A stretch of 64,000 nt of DNA from Pseudonocardiaceae bacterium YIM PH 21723 (GCA_003600225.1 QZFT01000022.1:1-64000), one strand, 5' to 3'. Shown: positions 42,799 to 51,238, counted from the first letter of the stretch. The notes: generated by a model from the letters alone, not told the origin. Program-made: numbers and translations.

Positions 42799-43428
42799 CC
42801 CGGAGAACCACCAGCTGCGGGTGGTGAACTTCGAGGTCAGCGCGCCGACGACGAACAGGCCGACGGCGCCGATGGCCAGGCCGGCGACCAGCGAGTCGAA
42901 GCCGAGCAGGTAGGGGACGAGCGGGAGCAGCGCGCCGAGCGAGAAGCACAGGAACGAGGAGATCGCCGCGGTGACCGGCGACGGCTGGTCCTCGGGATCC
43001 AGGCCGATCTCCTTCTGGATGTGTACCCGCACCGCGAGGTCGGGGTTCTGGTGCACCTCGGCGGCAACCCGCTGGGCGAGGTCCTGGGACAGCCCGGACT
43101 CCTCGTACATCCGGGCCAGTTCGGCCTGCTCGGCTTTGGGGTGCTCCCGCTGCTCGCGGCGCTCCACCGCGGCCTCGGCGAGTACGGAATTGTTCTGCGT
43201 TTCCACCGACGCGTATTCGCCCAGCGCCATCGAGAAGGCCCCGGCGACCAGGCCGGCCACGCCGGACAGCAGGATCAGGTGACCGCTCGCACCGCCGCCG
43301 CCCACGCCCGCTACCAGGGCGATGTTGGTGACCAGGCCGTCCATCGCGCCGAAGGTGGCGGGGCGCAACCAGCCACCGGAGATGTCCGCGTGCGTGTGGC
43401 CGATCTCGTCGGTACCCGTGTCCGTCAC
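42718..43428 (-). CDS. VIT1/CCC1-type iron/manganese transporter-like protein
   Basis: This 236-residue membrane protein has a first helix in GWLRPATFGAMDGLVTNIALVAGV, the VIT1 N-terminal signature. A hydrophilic acidic helix pair follows (VERREQREHPKAEQAELARMYEESGL), then three C-terminal helices. The family moves Fe2+ or Mn2+. GTG 43428 lies 6 nt after a minus-strand TACAGT, so it is likely leaderless. It is divergent from the DsbA-like gene. Confidence 0.93.
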   Translation of the reverse strand: MTDTGTDEIGHTHADISGGWLRPATFGAMDGLVTNIALVAGVGGGGASGHLILLSGVAGLVAGAFSMALGEYASVETQNNSVLAEAAVERREQREHPKAEQAELARMYEESGLSQDLAQRVAAEVHQNPDLAVRVHIQKEIGLDPEDQPSPVTAAISSFLCFSLGALLPLVPYLLGFDSLVAGLAIGAVGLFVVGALTSKFTTRSWWFSGLRQLGFGVIAAGATYLVGALIGVSAG

Positions 43429-43481
43429 CCGAATACTGTAAATCGGAATCTGATAGTTGACTGAGGGTAGAAGTCACCAGG

Positions 43482-43509
43482 TTGTGTGAGCGTGAGTCCT
43501 AGGTAGGCT
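43482..43509 (+). promoter_or_regulatory. SigA-type promoter of the DsbA-like gene
   Basis: TTGTGT (43482-43487) and TAGGCT (43504-43509) are 16 bp apart, about 50 bp before GTG 43560. Confidence 0.5.
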
Positions 43510-43559
43510 GGCTCGCGCACCGGTATATCTGGACAGCGTTGTTTGAAGGGCTGACGAAC

Positions 43560-44384
43560 GTGGGCGGTAACGCACAGAAGAGGAAGACGGCGACCTCCGC
43601 CGCGCGAGCGGTCTCGGCTGCCCGCGGAACCAAGGGCAGCGGCGGCGATAAGGGCAAGGTCATCGGCGCGATCGTGGTGATCGTGGTGCTGGTCGGCGCC
43701 ATCGGTATCGGCCTGTGGTTCGCGAAGCAGCAGTCCGACAAGAAGACCACCGAGGCCATTCCGGTGGTCAACACCTCGCTGTCGGTGCCGGCCAAGCGCA
43801 ACGACGACGGCTCGATCACCGTCGGCAAGGAAGACGCCAAGGTGCAGGTCGAGGCCTACGAGGACTTCCTGTGCCCCGCGTGCGGCTCCTTCGAGAAGCT
43901 GTACGGCGAGGAGATCACCAAGGGTCTCGCCGACGGCAAGCTCAAGGTCAAGTACTACATGCTGGACTACCTGCACAACAGCTCGAACCCGGCCGGCTAC
44001 TCGCTCGACGCCGCTGCGGCTTCGCTGTGCACCGTGGACAGTGGCAAGTTCCTGGACTACCACGCCAGCCTGTACGGCAAGCAGCCCGAGGAGCTCGGCC
44101 CCGGCTACACCAAGGACCAGCTGATCAGCCTGGGCGAGCGGCTCGGCATCGACAAGAACGCCCTGGCCACCTGCGTCAACGGTGACAAGTACAAGGACGT
44201 CGTCACCAAGTACACCGAGGCCTCGCTGAACGACAAGGCGCTGCAGAAGAACCCGGACGGCACGGACGCGATCAACCCGAAGACCGGTCAGCCGACCTTC
44301 AAGGGCACGCCGACCATCTCCTCCGGTGGCAAGATCCAGGACTACCAGAAGGACCAGGACTGGCTGAAGAAGCTCCTGGGCTGA
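43560..44384 (+). CDS. Membrane-anchored DsbA-like thiol oxidoreductase
   Basis: This 274-residue protein has a basic, Ala/Ser/Gly-rich cytoplasmic N-terminus (about 1-38) and one transmembrane helix (VIGAIVVIVVLVGAIGIGLWF). The extracytoplasmic thioredoxin-fold domain carries CPAC in EAYEDFLCPACGSFEKLY. It would form or shuffle disulfides in exported proteins. The cis-Pro strand is GTPTI near the C-terminus. GAAGGG precedes GTG 43560 by 9 nt; TTG 43539 is a weaker alternative. A strong intrinsic terminator follows. Confidence 0.93.
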   Translation: MGGNAQKRKTATSAARAVSAARGTKGSGGDKGKVIGAIVVIVVLVGAIGIGLWFAKQQSDKKTTEAIPVVNTSLSVPAKRNDDGSITVGKEDAKVQVEAYEDFLCPACGSFEKLYGEEITKGLADGKLKVKYYMLDYLHNSSNPAGYSLDAAAASLCTVDSGKFLDYHASLYGKQPEELGPGYTKDQLISLGERLGIDKNALATCVNGDKYKDVVTKYTEASLNDKALQKNPDGTDAINPKTGQPTFKGTPTISSGGKIQDYQKDQDWLKKLLG

Positions 44385-44400
44385 CGAGTTCTTTCTCCAG

Positions 44401-44435
44401 CGGGGCCGGTCCGGTATTCGGACCGGCCCCGTTTT
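44401..44435 (+). terminator. Intrinsic terminator of the DsbA-like gene
   Basis: CGGGGCCGGTCCG (44401-44413) pairs perfectly with 44419-44431 over a 5-nt loop, then TTTT. Confidence 0.92.
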
Positions 44436-44554
44436 CTGTGCTGAGTAGAACTACCCGATAGTGATTTCTTCCTTGCCCTGACTTCTTTTCCGTCGCTATG
44501 GTTCTGCTTGTCCGGATCGAGCGCCGGATTCACTGTTACTGGGGGAGTAAGTCA

Positions 44555-44890
44555 ATGAAGAAGTTCGCCGGTTCTGTCGTCGCTGCGTTTTTCATGCTGA
44601 GCCTCGGTGCCGCGGCGGCACACGCCTCGGCCGCTTCCGTCGACCGCGCCGTCTGCGACCTGCAGTCGATGGAGATCCAGTCGGGTGGCGTGGTGAGCTG
44701 CTGGGCAGGTCACGGCACGCTGCAGATCAATGGCACGGGCTTCAGCCAGGTGCGCACCAATGCGCAGGCCGGGCAGGGCGGACACCTGCTCTTCGAGAAC
44801 GAATTCGGTTGCACTTCCCTTGAGTTGAACAGTGGGCAGGCCGTTAATCTGGCCCCGAGCGACAAGCTTCTTTCCATTACGCTGAACTAA
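44555..44890 (+). CDS. Small secreted protein of unknown function
   Basis: This 111-residue exported protein has a Sec signal peptide (KKFAGSVVAAFFMLSLGAAAAHASA, cut near residue 26) and a mature part of about 85 residues with three cysteines. I recognise no domain. The GT-rich beta-like sequence (GTLQINGTGFSQV) suggests a small beta fold. GGGGGAG lies 7 nt before ATG 44555. Its stop overlaps that of the convergent ligase gene, whose coding end contains a hairpin able to terminate this transcript. Confidence 0.8.
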   Translation: MKKFAGSVVAAFFMLSLGAAAAHASAASVDRAVCDLQSMEIQSGGVVSCWAGHGTLQINGTGFSQVRTNAQAGQGGHLLFENEFGCTSLELNSGQAVNLAPSDKLLSITLN

Positions 44891-46203
44891 TTCGGTAGTT
44901 CGCTGCCCGCAGTGCCGTGCCCCGGCACTGCGGGCAGTCCCGTTTTCGCGATATCCGATTCATCGGCCCACCTGGCGAGCCGTTTCGCCTTCCCGGTCTC
45001 GCTGCGTGGCACCGATCCCGGGGGCAGCACGATCACCCGGCAGCCGATGCCCAGCCGCTCCCGCAGCCGCCCGGCGATCTCCGCGCTCAGGTCCTGGCCC
45101 GACTCGCAGTAGACCCGAAGCTCCGCCCGGGCGGGATCCCGCCGATCCTCGACGATCAGGTAGTACGGGCTGAGCCGCGCGTCGGCGAGCAGTACGGACT
45201 CGATCTCGGTCGGGAACACGTTCACCCCACGCACGACGAGCATGTCGTCCCGGCGCCCCAGCAACTTGCTCATCCGGCGCACCGTGCGCGCCGATCCGTC
45301 GACCGGCCCGGCGAGCCGCGCGATGTCCCCGGTCCGGTAGCGCAGCAACGGCATCCCGGTCTTGGTCAGCGTGGTGAACACGAGCTCACCCGCGGTGCCG
45401 TCGGCCACCGGCAACCCATCCCGCCCGATCACCTCCGGAAAGAAGTGATCCTCGGCGACGTTCAGCATCCCGCCGGAATCCAGCGATTCGGCGGCGACGC
45501 CGGGCCCGATGATCTCCGAGAGCCCATAGATGTCCAGTGCCCTGATCCCCAGCCCCGCCTCGATCTGCGCCCGCAGCTCGTCCGTCCACGGCTCGGCCCC
45601 GAACAACCCGGCCCGCAGCGAGGTCGGCCGTCCCCGCAGCGCCTCGGCGAGCGTGATCGCATAGGACGGCGTGCAACACAGGATGTCCGGCCGGAGATCG
45701 AGAATGAGCCGGACCTGACGCTCGGTCATCCCACTGGAGGCGGGCACCACGGTCGCGCCGAGCCGCAGGCCGCCGTGGTGCACCCCGAGCCCACCGGTGA
45801 ACAGCCCGTAGCCATAGGCGCAGTGCACTGTGCTCTGCCTGGTCGCGCCCGCCCCGGCCAGCGCTCGCGCCATCACCTGGCTCCAGACGTCGATGTCCCC
45901 GGCGGTATAGGGAATCAGCGTCGGCCGCCCACCCGTGCCGGAGGAACCGTGCACGCAGACGATGTCCGCGGCATCGGCCACCCGCAGCCCGAACGGATAG
46001 TGGTCCCACAGGTCCCGCTTCTCGATCAACGGCAACCGTGGCAGGTCCGCCAGGCCCACATCCCGCCCATCGGCGACGCCGGCCGCCCGCAGCCGTTCCC
46101 CCTGCACCGTCCCGGATTCCAGCAGCCGGTCTACCAGTTCTCGCAACCGATCGGCCTGCTGCACCCGCCGAATCGCCGGGTCGAGTCCCTCCGCTGGTTC
46201 CAT
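44887..46203 (-). CDS. PaaK-like phenylacetate/acyl-CoA ligase family protein
   Basis: This 438-residue AMP-forming ligase has the nucleotide motif VHGSSGTGGRPTLIPYT, followed by DIYGLSEIIGPGVA and RYRTGDIA, and C-terminal VRGVNVFPTEIESVLL and RSETGKAKR (catalytic Lys). This is the phenylacetate-CoA ligase group; the acid used is unknown. No paa catabolic genes are nearby. ATG 46203 has a modest ribosome site (TCAGGG). The last codons form the terminator hairpin 44903-44937. Confidence 0.92.
   Translation of the reverse strand: MEPAEGLDPAIRRVQQADRLRELVDRLLESGTVQGERLRAAGVADGRDVGLADLPRLPLIEKRDLWDHYPFGLRVADAADIVCVHGSSGTGGRPTLIPYTAGDIDVWSQVMARALAGAGATRQSTVHCAYGYGLFTGGLGVHHGGLRLGATVVPASSGMTERQVRLILDLRPDILCCTPSYAITLAEALRGRPTSLRAGLFGAEPWTDELRAQIEAGLGIRALDIYGLSEIIGPGVAAESLDSGGMLNVAEDHFFPEVIGRDGLPVADGTAGELVFTTLTKTGMPLLRYRTGDIARLAGPVDGSARTVRRMSKLLGRRDDMLVVRGVNVFPTEIESVLLADARLSPYYLIVEDRRDPARAELRVYCESGQDLSAEIAGRLRERLGIGCRVIVLPPGSVPRSETGKAKRLARWADESDIAKTGLPAVPGHGTAGSELPN
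44903..44937. terminator. Terminator hairpin embedded in the 3' coding end of the ligase gene
   Basis: CTGCCCGCAGTGCC (44903-44916) pairs with GGCACTGCGGGCAG (44924-44937), followed on the plus strand by TCCCGTTTT. It encodes part of the ligase C-terminus and can stop the convergent small-gene transcript. Confidence 0.75.
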
Positions 46204-46357
46204 GCCCTGAGGTCTAGCAGCCCGGTGACTGTAAAACAGCCCCCGACCTGGGCATTCCTCCTGGAGGCCACCCCCGATTTCACTTCTGGATCGACCATGT
46301 TGTACTGTATTCACATCGCACCGGCGAGGGAAAACCCCAGGTCAGAGCGGTAAATAT

Positions 46358-46430
46358 GGGGCTGTAGCGCAGCTGGTAGCGCACCACACTGGCAGTGTGG
46401 GGGTCAGGGGTTCGAACCCCCTCAGCTCCA
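46358..46430 (+). tRNA. tRNA-Ala (GGC)
   Basis: This is a 73-nt cloverleaf with acceptor GGGGCTG/CAGCTCC, anticodon loop CTGGCAG (anticodon GGC) and T-arm AGGGG-TTCGAAC-CCCCT. A73 is present and CCA is not encoded. The acceptor has the G3-T70 wobble that identifies tRNA-Ala. Confidence 0.97.
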
Positions 46431-46435
46431 CGGTG

Positions 46436-46472
46436 ACGGCCGATGTTCGCAGAAAGCGCGAACGTCGGCCGT
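46436..46472 (+). terminator. Intrinsic terminator of tRNA-Ala
   Basis: ACGGCCGATGTTCGC (46436-46450) pairs with GCGAACGTCGGCCGT (46458-46472) with one wobble, followed by TTC. Confidence 0.85.
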
Positions 46473-46483
46473 TTCGCTATTTC

Positions 46484-46545
46484 TGCGGGGGGGGGGTGAA
46501 TCCCCGCACCCCCACCAGGGGGCAAGCCCCCTGGACCCCGGTAGG
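46484..46545. repeat. Post-tRNA GC-rich module
   Basis: TGCGGGG, a run of ten G, GTGAATCCCCGCA, then CACCCCCACCAGGGGGC and GCCCCCTGGACCCC. It has the same order as the modules behind ssrA and the two initiator tRNAs. The following 46546-46673 is rich in GGGCTTCGCCCC-type repeats and holds no gene. Confidence 0.65.
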
Positions 46546-46673
46546 TGTCCTTGGGCTTCGCCCCGACGGCCCCTTCGGGACTTCGCTTCGCTCGGCCCCT
46601 TCGGCTTGGGTTTGCCTTCGCCCGTTTCGGATAATCGGTGGCGTCCGGGCCTCTGCCCTGGTGATCATTTGGT

Positions 46674-47471
46674 ATGGATCTGGGGTTGGTAGAGCAGTAC
46701 ACCGATGGGCTCGGTGAGGGCACTCGGCTGGTGCGGACTCCGCATGGGCGGCTGGAGTTCGTGCGGACGCAGGAGTTGGTTCGGCGGGTGATGCCGGCCG
46801 GGGCCCGGGTTCTCGATGTCGGCGGGGCCACCGGGGTGCATGCGGAGTGGCTGGCGTGGGATGGGCATTCGGTGCACGTCATCGATGTGGTGCCGGGGCA
46901 TGTGGACGCGGCTCGGGAGTTGCCGGGGGTCACGGCTGAAGTCGGGGACGCGCGGGATCTGCCGATTCCTGATGACAGCGTTGATGTCGTGTTGTTGTTC
47001 GGTCCGCTCTATCACCTTGTTGATCCGTTGGACCGGGTTCGGGTACTCGCCGAGGCGCGTCGGGTACTGGTCGCCGGAGGCCTGCTGATCTGTGCGGGAA
47101 TCAGTCGCTATCTGTCGGCGATGGAGACCGGTTCCGATGGAACATTGAGTGCCGACCTGGCCGCCTCGGTGGACGCGGTCATCCGGACCGGGACGTATGA
47201 CGGGCACGTCGGATTCATGTCGGCCCATTTCCACACGGCCGGTGAATTGCAGACCGAGCTGGAAGCGGCGGGGCTGAGCGATGTGGCTGTCTACGGTATT
47301 GAAGGTCCTGCCTGGCCGGCGCTCGATGCCGCGGGGTTGGCGGCGTTCGACGGTTTGCTGGATGCCGCCGCACGGTGTGCCCGGTTGGTCGAGCGAGACC
47401 CGCTGCTGATCAACGCCAGCGCGCACCTGTTGGGGGTTGCTACCAGTCAGCCGGCGGCGCGTGCCAGGTAG
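46674..47471 (+). CDS. Class I SAM-dependent methyltransferase
   Basis: This 265-residue protein contains motif I VLDVGGATGVHAEWLA, motif II-like HVIDVVPGHV, the acidic VGDARDLPIPDDSVDVVLLFGPLYHL and post-motif region VLVAGGLLICAG. It looks like a small-molecule methyltransferase. ATG 46674 lacks a strong ribosome site. The 3' end overlaps the convergent spermidine-synthase-like gene by 25 bp. Confidence 0.9.
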   Translation: MDLGLVEQYTDGLGEGTRLVRTPHGRLEFVRTQELVRRVMPAGARVLDVGGATGVHAEWLAWDGHSVHVIDVVPGHVDAARELPGVTAEVGDARDLPIPDDSVDVVLLFGPLYHLVDPLDRVRVLAEARRVLVAGGLLICAGISRYLSAMETGSDGTLSADLAASVDAVIRTGTYDGHVGFMSAHFHTAGELQTELEAAGLSDVAVYGIEGPAWPALDAAGLAAFDGLLDAAARCARLVERDPLLINASAHLLGVATSQPAARAR

Positions 47472-48166
47472 ACGGTGTTGGTGGACTGCCTGCCCTGCAA
47501 CGGATTGTCGAAGCTGACGATTTCGCTTCGCACGTCGGTGAACGCCTCGGCGAGCAGCGCGGTGTACTCACCGTCCGGCGGGTCGTTGGACCACAGGGCG
47601 AACACGCCGCCAGGCCGCAGCAGCCTTGCCAGGCGCTGTGCGCCCTTCGGCTCGTAGAAGTCGGCGTTGCCGGGGTTGAGCAGGTATTTGGGTGAGTGGT
47701 CGATGTCGACGATGATGGCGTGGAACCGTCGGTCCGGATTCTCCTCGTCCAGGCCGGATTCCGTGCGCACCCGGTCGAAGAAGTCCCCCTGGGCCAACCG
47801 GCAGCGGGCATCGGCGGCCAGGCGGGTGCCGGCGGGAATGAGTTCCCGCTGGTGCCACTCGATGACCTCGCTCAGGGCGTCGACCACGACCAGCGAGCGT
47901 ACCCGCGGGTCGTCGAGCACCGTCAGCGCGGTGTAACCGAGTCCCAGGCCACCGACCACCACGTCCAGGTCGGTGCCCGGCTGCGTGGCCAGCGCGAGGC
48001 TCGCCAATTCCTCCTCCGCGACGGTGAACAGGCTCGACATCAGGAACTCGTCGTTGAGTTTGATCTCGTGGACTTCCTTGTCGAAGGTGGGATCCCACCT
48101 TCGACGCAGGGTCAGCTCGCCCAACGGCGTCGAGCGCCAGTCGAGTTCCTGGAAACGAGCGTTCAT
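47447..48166 (-). CDS. Spermidine-synthase-like methyltransferase-fold protein
   Basis: This 239-residue protein has a SAM-binding-like fold. DVVVGGLGLGYTALTVL is the glycine loop, and VVVDALSEVIEW carries the acidic ribose-binding residue. FHAIIVDIDHSP is the active-site strand. The polyamine N-terminal domain is short, as in orphan spermidine-synthase-like proteins of actinobacteria, and true polyamine synthesis is uncertain. GGGAG precedes ATG 48166. The in-frame extension to 48574 runs through the VOC pseudogene in a different frame and is rejected. Confidence 0.85.
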   Translation of the reverse strand: MNARFQELDWRSTPLGELTLRRRWDPTFDKEVHEIKLNDEFLMSSLFTVAEEELASLALATQPGTDLDVVVGGLGLGYTALTVLDDPRVRSLVVVDALSEVIEWHQRELIPAGTRLAADARCRLAQGDFFDRVRTESGLDEENPDRRFHAIIVDIDHSPKYLLNPGNADFYEPKGAQRLARLLRPGGVFALWSNDPPDGEYTALLAEAFTDVRSEIVSFDNPLQGRQSTNTVYLARAAG

Positions 48167-48213
48167 CGGTTCTCCCACGGCGCGGAATGCATCCTCGCAG
48201 GGTAGACCCGTTG

Positions 48214-48440
48214 TCAGCTGGGCCAGTTGCGGGTCGACAGGACCAGTCGGTAGCCGTCGGGGTCCAGGATGGTGACGCCTCAGGTGTCCCAGTAGGCGTT
48301 GTGGGCGGGAACCCTGGTGCCGCCGTGGTGTTCCAGTCTGGTGATCAGCTGCCCGGGCACGGGGCCGGCCGACCATCAGGAGTGAGTGGCGCCGGTCCGC
48401 AGTCCCGTCCGCGGCATGCCGATGGAGGTCAAGATCCGCT
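48214..48440 (-). pseudogene. VOC (glyoxalase-like) protein pseudogene
   Basis: Reading the minus strand in one frame gives MPRTGLRTGATHS, a stop, then VPGQLITRLEHHGGTRVPA followed by HNAYWDT, a second stop, and GVTILDPDGYRLVLSTRNW, ending at 48214. The last segment is the characteristic VOC C-terminus. In-frame TGA codons interrupt it at two places, the second where this family usually has Trp or Arg. The 5' half is missing or unrecognisable. It lies between the spermidine-synthase-like gene and the MmpS-like gene. Confidence 0.75.
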
Positions 48441-48546
48441 GTGCTGCTCGAAAGGATGACAGCAAATAACCGATGTGTGACGACGGTTAACGGGCCGATT
48501 CGGCATTCGATGCACTCGGGTACACCCCTAGTGTCGGAGGCCACCG

Positions 48547-49200
48547 ATGAGCACACCGCAATCCGAATACCCACCGCAACCCGGCTACCTCGTGCCCGCT
48601 CCCATGAACGGGATGGGTACCTCCGCGCTGGTCCTGGGGGTGATGTCGATCCTGCTGGCCTTTATCCCCATTCTCGGATTCGTGTCCTACCCGTTGGCGT
48701 TTCTCGGCATCATTTTCGGAATCGTCGCGGTAGCCCGGGTGAAGAGCGGAAAGGCTGACAACAAGGGTGTCGCGATCAGCGGACTGCTGCTGTCGATCCT
48801 GGGCTTGGTGCTGGTGATCGTCTCGACTGTGTTCTACGTCAGTGCCGTCAAAGCGGGGGTCGACGGCGTCGACAAGGCGACCAATGCGGAACATCGGCTG
48901 GGTTACTCGGTGAGCAGTTCCAGCGGCGGCAAGGTGACCGTGCATTACACCCAGGGGGACGGATCTTCGGGATCCGCGGTCGGAATCGCGTCTCCGTGGA
49001 CGGCTGATGCCACCGTGAAGGGGAACTTCGCCTCGGTGTCGGCGAGTACGTATACCGAGTTCGGCGAGGACTTCAACAAGGCCGACGGATTGACCTGCTC
49101 CATTGTGGACAAGGACACCGGGAAGACGTTGGTCACCAACAGCATTCCGCCGTCGCCGAACGGCCATGTCGACTGCACGACGGTCGACCTGAACAAATAG
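48547..49200 (+). CDS. DUF4190 membrane protein with MmpS-like C-terminus
   Basis: This is a 217-residue protein. A Pro/Tyr/Gln-rich cytoplasmic tail (about 1-24) leads to two or three hydrophobic helices (about 25-100) of the DUF4190 type, with the GKADNKGVAISGLLLSILGL loop. The extracytoplasmic part (YSVSSSSGGKVTVHYTQG to VKGNFASVSAS) resembles MmpS-like beta domains. GGAGG lies 7 nt before ATG 48547. No MMPL gene is adjacent; the nearest is at 57 kb. Its role is unknown. Confidence 0.82.
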   Translation: MSTPQSEYPPQPGYLVPAPMNGMGTSALVLGVMSILLAFIPILGFVSYPLAFLGIIFGIVAVARVKSGKADNKGVAISGLLLSILGLVLVIVSTVFYVSAVKAGVDGVDKATNAEHRLGYSVSSSSGGKVTVHYTQGDGSSGSAVGIASPWTADATVKGNFASVSASTYTEFGEDFNKADGLTCSIVDKDTGKTLVTNSIPPSPNGHVDCTTVDLNK

Positions 49201-49210
49201 CGGCCCCACC

Positions 49211-50560
49211 TCACAGGTACTCGTCGAATTCCCAGTCGGTGACGTGGCGATGGAAACGCGTGATCTCGTCCCGCTTGTAGCTGACGTAGGCGCGGACGAA
49301 ATCCTTGCCCAGCACGTCGGTCAGCTCGGTGTCCGCGGTCAGCGCGTCCAGCGCGCCCGGCAGCGTTTCCGGCAGCCGGGCGGCGCGACCCGGGTCGTAG
49401 CCGTACCCCTGCAGTGGTGGGGGTGGCGCGACCCGGGCCCGGATGCCGAGCAGTACGGCCGCCAGGACACCGGTGACAACGAGGTAGGGGTTGGCCGAGG
49501 CGTCCCCGAGGCGTAGCTCGATCCGGGTGCCGTCACCACGCTCCGGTGGGACGCGCAGCATCGCGCTGCGGTTGTCCAGGCCCCAGTCGATCAGCCACGG
49601 GGCCAGGCTGTCCGGGCCGAACCGCTTGTAGGAGTTGATGGTCGGGTTCAGCAGTGCGGTCAGTGCAGGGGCGTGTGCCAGCACCCCGGCGATGGCGTGC
49701 CGGGCGGTGGCGGACAGGCCGTGTGCCCCGGAGCGGTCGGCGAAAGCGTTGCGCCCCTCCAGATCCGTGCACGACAGGTGGACATGGAAGCCGGAGCCGC
49801 CGGTGTCGTTGAACGGCTTGGCCATGAACGTCGCCAGCCTGCCCTCGGTCCGCGCTATCTCCGTGATCGCGAACTTGAGGAGCCACGCGCGGTCCGCGGC
49901 GTTCAAGGCCGCCGTGTGGCCGAGGTTGATCTCGAACTGCCCGCCGTCGAATTCCCGGTTTCCGCTGATCACCCCGATGCCGAGCGCGTCCAGTTCCCGT
50001 AGCGTCGCGGGCAGGTGTCCACCCGGATCGCCGCCGCGTCCGACGGTGTAGACCTGACCGGTGCCGTCGGCGTACCGGCGCCACCCGCTCGGCGCGAGGT
50101 CGTCGCGGTCCAGCAGGAAGTACTCGAGTTCCGGGCCGATGACCGCGGCGAGCCCTTCGGTCGCGAGCTCCGCGATGACCCGGCGCACCAGGTCGCGCGG
50201 CGATTCGGGGCAGGGCAGGCCAGTGGCCGGATCCTCCGGATCCCCCAGGCACCACGCCACTCCCGGTTCCCACGGCAGGGCCACGAGCGTGTCCAGGTCC
50301 GGTCGTACGCGGACATCCGGCATCCCGGCGTCGAGGCCACCCGGCACCTTCACGGTGTCGCCACGGGGAGACGTGTGATAGACGGCCCGGCAGAACGACA
50401 GGCCGCGGGTGCAAGCCGAGAGCAGGTGATGCGTGAGGATGTCGCGTCCACGGTGCACGCCGATGAGGTCCGGATAGGACAGTCGCACGATGTCGATTCG
50501 CTGCTCGGCCAGCGTGGCGACCGTGTCCCGTACACGGGTGGTGGGGTCTGGCGCGCTCAC
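49211..50560 (-). CDS. Glutamine-synthetase-family ligase (gamma-glutamylamide synthetase-like)
   Basis: This 449-residue member of the GS superfamily has metal and substrate motifs GPELEYFLLD, EINLGHTAALN, GGSGFHVHLS, NPTINSYKRF and GTRIELRLGDASANPY. It ligates an amine to glutamate with ATP. Divergent GS-like enzymes of this length often make gamma-glutamyl-polyamines or gamma-glutamylanilide. Housekeeping glutamine synthesis is unlikely given the local regulation. GGAGGG precedes GTG 50560 by 8 nt. The SigA-type promoter (TTGTCC-17-TATTGT, minus strand) ends in a palindrome shared with the dioxygenase promoter. Confidence 0.9.
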   Translation of the reverse strand: MSAPDPTTRVRDTVATLAEQRIDIVRLSYPDLIGVHRGRDILTHHLLSACTRGLSFCRAVYHTSPRGDTVKVPGGLDAGMPDVRVRPDLDTLVALPWEPGVAWCLGDPEDPATGLPCPESPRDLVRRVIAELATEGLAAVIGPELEYFLLDRDDLAPSGWRRYADGTGQVYTVGRGGDPGGHLPATLRELDALGIGVISGNREFDGGQFEINLGHTAALNAADRAWLLKFAITEIARTEGRLATFMAKPFNDTGGSGFHVHLSCTDLEGRNAFADRSGAHGLSATARHAIAGVLAHAPALTALLNPTINSYKRFGPDSLAPWLIDWGLDNRSAMLRVPPERGDGTRIELRLGDASANPYLVVTGVLAAVLLGIRARVAPPPPLQGYGYDPGRAARLPETLPGALDALTADTELTDVLGKDFVRAYVSYKRDEITRFHRHVTDWEFDEYL

Positions 50561-50583
50561 CGGCCGCTCCCTCCACTGAACTC

Positions 50584-50634
50584 GTTTGGCCTCGAACAAT
50601 ATGGGGCGCTCGCGTGGTGGACAAGGGATAGGCT
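50584..50634. promoter_or_regulatory. GS-like/marR divergent promoter region with MarR-type operator
   Basis: Minus strand: -35 TTGTCC (50619-50624), 17-bp spacer, -10 TATTGT (50596-50601). Operator-like GTTTGGCCTCGAAC (50584-50597) overlaps the end of that -10. Plus strand: TAGGCT (50629-50634) is the probable -10 for marR (ATG 50666). Confidence 0.75.
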
Positions 50635-50665
50635 TGGGCGGTTGATCGCCGCCGAGGGGAGCGTG

Positions 50666-51238
50666 ATGACCGGACCTCGTTCGCTGGCCGAGACGGAGAA
50701 GGCCGTTCAGGCCAAACTCGGCGATGTGCCACTGCGGCATGACGCGATGGCGGCCATCGCCAACGTCTACCGGGCAGCTGCCGCGGTGCGTCAGCACGTG
50801 GAGAACTCCGTGCTGCGTGAGGCCGAGCTGACCTGGACCGGCTTCGTCGTGTTGTGGGTGGTGTGGATCTTCGGGGAGATGGAGACCCGTCACGTCGCTC
50901 AGGAGGCGGGCATCTCCAAGGGCACGCTGACCGGGGTCGCGCGCACCCTGGAGTCCCGCGGCCTGGTGGTCCGCGCACCCCATCCCTCCGATGGCCGGAT
51001 GGCGATGCTGTCGATGACCGCCGCCGGCGAAGAGTTGATGAGCAGGCTGTTTCCGGCGTTCAACGCCGAGGAGGCGTTCGCTGCCGACCGGCTCAGTGGC
51101 GCGGAATGCGACCAGCTGGCCGGGTTGCTCCGCCGGGTCGTGGCCCAGCTGGAGGACAACGGCGAGGCGCGCAGACTCGAGCTCCTGGAGGGCGCGGCGC
51201 CGACCCCGCGGCGCAGTGGTCGCAAGCGCAAGGACTAG
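50666..51238 (+). CDS. MarR-family regulator
   Basis: This 190-residue regulator has the MarR winged helix (ETRHVAQEAGISKGTLTGVARTLESRGLVVRAPHPSDGRMAMLSMTAAGEEL) and a longer than usual C-terminal tail ending in basic RRSGRKRKD. GAGGGGA precedes ATG 50666. It lies between the divergent GS-like gene and the downstream dioxygenase gene. Matching GTTTG-N4-CAAAC palindromes lie on both of their promoters, so it is the obvious candidate repressor. The ligand is unknown. Confidence 0.92.
   Translation: MTGPRSLAETEKAVQAKLGDVPLRHDAMAAIANVYRAAAAVRQHVENSVLREAELTWTGFVVLWVVWIFGEMETRHVAQEAGISKGTLTGVARTLESRGLVVRAPHPSDGRMAMLSMTAAGEELMSRLFPAFNAEEAFAADRLSGAECDQLAGLLRRVVAQLEDNGEARRLELLEGAAPTPRRSGRKRKD

Noticed and set aside
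48167-48574. N-terminal extension of the spermidine-synthase-like gene
   Set aside because: It reads the VOC pseudogene in the wrong frame; GGGAG-ATG 48166 gives the proper start.
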